Source: an uncultured Faecalibacterium sp.
GTDB lineage: Bacteria > Bacillota > Clostridia > Oscillospirales > Ruminococcaceae
DNA length: 64,000 bases
Assembly: GCA_934561555.1 (NCBI GenBank)
Contig: CAKTGQ010000004.1
Span: forward strand, 62,001 to 126,000
Direction: 5' to 3'
The translations under genes and the position numbers were made by a program. The notes beneath the pieces were generated by a model. That model saw only the letters and a program-made list of their open reading frames with translations. It had not been told where the DNA came from and did no database searches. Positions 61,688 through 64,000 of this stretch are shown here, piece after piece. Position 1 is the stretch's first letter, and each line of letters opens with the position of its first letter.

Positions 61688-61800
61688 GATCCTCCTCTTT
61701 TTGCATTACCGCTCCAGCATACCACAGGACATTATTGGATACAAGGTTTTTGATATAAGTAGATTATTTAACAAGTCCGCTGCTCCCGCGCTACGCAAAA

Positions 61801-63144
61801 TTATTGAGGTGCCGCTGCATTCTCCGTCGGCCACGATCTTCTGAGCGCCGCATAGGAGACCAGAAAGTTTGCAAGCCACCCTGCCGGGACGGCAAGCCAG
61901 ACAAAGGCAATGCCAAAGCGCGGTGCACAGAGCAGGGCAACGGACAGGCGAATGGCAAGGTTTACCATATTGGCAATAAGGAACGGACGCATGACCCCAA
62001 GCCCGCGCAGCACGCCGTCGGTCGCCATCTTGATGCCCATGAAGATGAAGAAGTAACCGAGCCACCGCATGTAATCACCGGACACCTGATAGGCCAGCGC
62101 CGTTCCGTCCTTGCCCAGGAACAGCGAGGAGATCTGGGTGTGCAGGGTTTCAATGACCGCAAACGCAATGACCGCAAAGCACAGATCCAGCACCAGTGCA
62201 GCGTGGTAGCCTTTTTTGAGGCGGTCGATCTTCTTTGCGCCAAGATTCTGGGAGATATAGGGCGAGACCGCATTGCCAATGGATACAAAGATCAGCGAGA
62301 AAACATTTTCCACCCGCATCGTTGCCGAATAGCCTGCAAGTGCCTGTGTGCCGAAGGGGTTTACCACCGCCTGCACAATCATCATGCCGATGGACACGGT
62401 GGACTGCTGCAAGACCGAAGGCACCGCAATGCGCAGCATGGAAGCCAGCTCCTGCCGGTCGAACTTTTTAAAGGGGCTTTTATATTGCCGCATCCGGTGC
62501 AGGAAGATCAAAAACGAAAAGACCGCAGAAATGCCCTGTGCGATCAACGTGGCAAGGGCTGCGCCAAACACCCCCAAGCCAAGCCCCGCCACCATCCAGA
62601 GATCCATAAAAATATTCAGAATGGAGGAAAAGATCAGCAGACCCAGCGGAATTCTGGACTCCCCAATGGAGGTAAACATGGTGGAAAGAATGTTGTACAT
62701 GAACAAAAACGGGAAGCCCACAAAATAGACCCGCAGATACAGCACCGCGTCCTCCAGAATGTCGGCGGGGGTCTGCAAGCCGCTCATCATAGCATGGGAA
62801 GTACAGAAGCCAAAAACGCCAAGGACAACGCTCAAAACCAGAAAGCTGATTAAAGACGTTGACACGATTGTTTTCATTTTTCCATAATTTTTGGCACCAA
62901 AATAGCGGCTTACCAGCACACCGGCACCCACACCGGCGCCCAGCGCCACACAGATAAAAACATTGGTCAGCGCCGCACAGGCACCAACAGCCGCCAGTGC
63001 CGAGGAACCGACAAACTGGCCGACTATGATGGAGTCCGCCATATTATAGACCTGCTGAAAAAAGCTGCCAAGGATCATTGGCATTGCAAAAACCGTCAGC
63101 GCTTTCAGCGGCGCATCTGTGATCAGATATTCATCTTTTGACAT
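61801..63144 (-). CDS. MATE family efflux transporter (DinF/NorM-like)
   Basis: The second MATE protein of the window, 447 residues and 12 segments. It starts MSKDEYLITDAPLKALTVFA and shows SFFQQVYNMADSIIVGQFVG, GAGVLVSRYFGAKNYGKMK and FVSIGNAVSPYISQNLGAKK. These fit the common gut-Firmicute branch of the family. The ATG at 63142-63144 has GGAAGG upstream; the longer frame reads through the divergent promoter region. There is no attenuated leader like that of the MATE gene at 30474. The substrate is unknown. Confidence 0.92.
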   Translation of the reverse strand: MSKDEYLITDAPLKALTVFAMPMILGSFFQQVYNMADSIIVGQFVGSSALAAVGACAALTNVFICVALGAGVGAGVLVSRYFGAKNYGKMKTIVSTSLISFLVLSVVLGVFGFCTSHAMMSGLQTPADILEDAVLYLRVYFVGFPFLFMYNILSTMFTSIGESRIPLGLLIFSSILNIFMDLWMVAGLGLGVFGAALATLIAQGISAVFSFLIFLHRMRQYKSPFKKFDRQELASMLRIAVPSVLQQSTVSIGMMIVQAVVNPFGTQALAGYSATMRVENVFSLIFVSIGNAVSPYISQNLGAKKIDRLKKGYHAALVLDLCFAVIAFAVIETLHTQISSLFLGKDGTALAYQVSGDYMRWLGYFFIFMGIKMATDGVLRGLGVMRPFLIANMVNLAIRLSVALLCAPRFGIAFVWLAVPAGWLANFLVSYAALRRSWPTENAAAPQ

Positions 63145-63288
63145 GATCTCTTTCCTTCCGAGCTGTGTTTCTCTCAATTTTTTTAATTTGCTCTGCACAA
63201 GTATACCACGCTTTTCCCCAACTGAAAAGCTTCCGCCTGCATTCTCGCAAACCGCTTTTATAAGGTCCCGTTTTCCTTTTCCCTCGTC

Positions 63289-63317
63289 TTGACAAGCTCT
63301 TTTCTTCCGATTACAAT
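63289..63317 (+). promoter_or_regulatory. Promoter of the AI-2E family gene
   Basis: A perfect TTGACA (63289-63294), a 17-base spacer, TACAAT (63312-63317). A GCAGGC/GCCTGC hairpin lies between it and the start codon. Confidence 0.7.
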
Positions 63318-63386
63318 ACGAAAAAGAGCCAGCAGGCGGTCTTTTTGCTGCCTGCGGCCACAATCTTCCGGGAAAGGAACTTTTTC

Positions 63387-64000
63387 ATGGAACCAAAAAC
63401 AAAACAATCTCTGCTCGTTACCGTGGCAGGGGTAACGCTTTTTGTAGCGCTGCTGCGGCTTTCTGACGTTCTGGCCTTTGCCGCAAGGCTGATAGATCTG
63501 GCACTGCCCATTCTGGCGGGCGGCATTCTGGCGCTTTTTATCAACGTGCCCATGACCGGGCTGGAAAAGCGGCTGAACCGTCTGTTCGGCAAGGCAAAAA
63601 AGCAGCCCTCGGCGAAAGCCATCCACCTTCTCAGCTTTTTCATCACCCTGCTGGGCGTTGTGCTGGTGCTAGTATTGGCGCTGACCCTGCTGATCCCGGA
63701 GCTGGTGCAGTCCTTCCACAGCCTGTATGTGCAGATCGAGGCCAATATTCCACGCTGGACCGCCTATCTCAACGCACAGGATGCCGACATGGGCTGGCTG
63801 ATGAGCTGGCTGGAGGGCATCAACTGGGAGCAGCTGCTGCACAAGGTAACCGCAAGCATCGACACCGTGCTGGTCAATGCGGTAGGGGCTGTCTCTGCCA
63901 CGGTGAACATCGTAGTCACCGCCTCGTTTGCGCTGATCATCTCCGTCTATATGTCCCTTGGGACGGAAAGCCTTAGCCACCACGCCCGCACGCTGGTGTG
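63387..64000 (+). CDS. AI-2E family transporter, 5' part only
   Basis: The first 204 residues of a membrane protein; the gene runs off the window. It starts MEPKTKQSLLVTVAGVTLFV, then LPILAGGILALFINVPMTGL, a hydrophobic segment LLSFFITLLGVVLVLVLALT, a long polar outside stretch (SFHSLYVQIEANIPRW) and another segment. This is the PerM/AI-2E exporter layout; many such proteins export things other than AI-2. AAAGGAA lies 8 bases before the ATG at 63387. Confidence 0.82.
   Translation, partial: MEPKTKQSLLVTVAGVTLFVALLRLSDVLAFAARLIDLALPILAGGILALFINVPMTGLEKRLNRLFGKAKKQPSAKAIHLLSFFITLLGVVLVLVLALTLLIPELVQSFHSLYVQIEANIPRWTAYLNAQDADMGWLMSWLEGINWEQLLHKVTASIDTVLVNAVGAVSATVNIVVTASFALIISVYMSLGTESLSHHARTLV

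Overview
The window looks like a chromosomal stretch of a GC-rich gut Firmicute of the Oscillospiraceae/Ruminococcaceae type, with Faecalibacterium or a close relative most likely. The reasons are the nusA-infB operon order, FGAM synthase as one long chain, strong AGGAGG ribosome sites, TTGACA/TATAAT promoters with 17-bp spacers, and a family of short palindromic repeats (GAGCTGTC..GACTGAGAGGG) in many gaps. The species is inferred from these traits, not proven. No phage, transposase or CRISPR array is visible.

Layout. 1-12100 (minus strand): a purine operon read right to left, ybaK-like gene, structured leader RNA, purE, purF, purM, purN, an archaeal-type IMP cyclohydrolase (purO), a stand-alone AICAR formyltransferase, purD and purL (cut by the window edge). 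Palindromic repeat elements sit in three of its gaps. 12290-15130 (plus): DAHP synthase behind a promoter with two matching operator palindromes, then a DUF3783 protein and an ApbE flavin transferase. 15160-19060 (minus): glycolytic genes gpmI, tpiA and pgk. 19255-27573 (minus): the translation operon rimP-nusA-ylxR-ylxQ-infB-rbfA-nrnA-truB-ribF. 27618-32055 (minus): M29 aminopeptidase, an AGCS amino-acid:Na+ symporter, and a MATE exporter behind a riboswitch-like attenuated leader.

32092-36696 (plus): YfcE-type phosphodiesterase, a possible small RNA, a barrel-only pyruvate-kinase-like protein, a PfkB sugar kinase, then a riboswitch-controlled OadB-type Na+ pump subunit with a 42-residue OadG-like partner. 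36729-41942: an AraC regulator divergent from a GPH-family transporter, an alpha/beta-hydrolase esterase and an Fe-S flavin ene-reductase carrying an HGDR motif. This reads as an import, ester hydrolysis and double-bond reduction pathway, and is the strongest candidate for an interesting catabolic system. 41945-42595: a dense repeat cluster. 42769-46672 (minus): a Na+/Ca2+-exchanger family protein behind a second copy of the same riboswitch class, a duplicated CmpB-type membrane protein, and an iron alcohol dehydrogenase.

46799-47973: tRNA-Thr followed by a less GC-rich HicAB toxin-antitoxin pair with its own operator. 48173-52378: an FtsX-type ABC exporter and a TIM-barrel isomerase-like protein. 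52400-64000: an SDR remnant, a GNAT acetyltransferase, recG, an acyltransferase-3/glycosyltransferase/phosphoesterase operon, a DacA-family protein that has lost all three catalytic motifs, a DmpA/P1-family peptidase, an FUSC-type membrane protein, a second MATE exporter, and the start of an AI-2E family transporter.

Almost every gene has an ordinary Shine-Dalgarno site. Several starts were moved downstream of the longest open frame to fit it; the reason is given in each entry.
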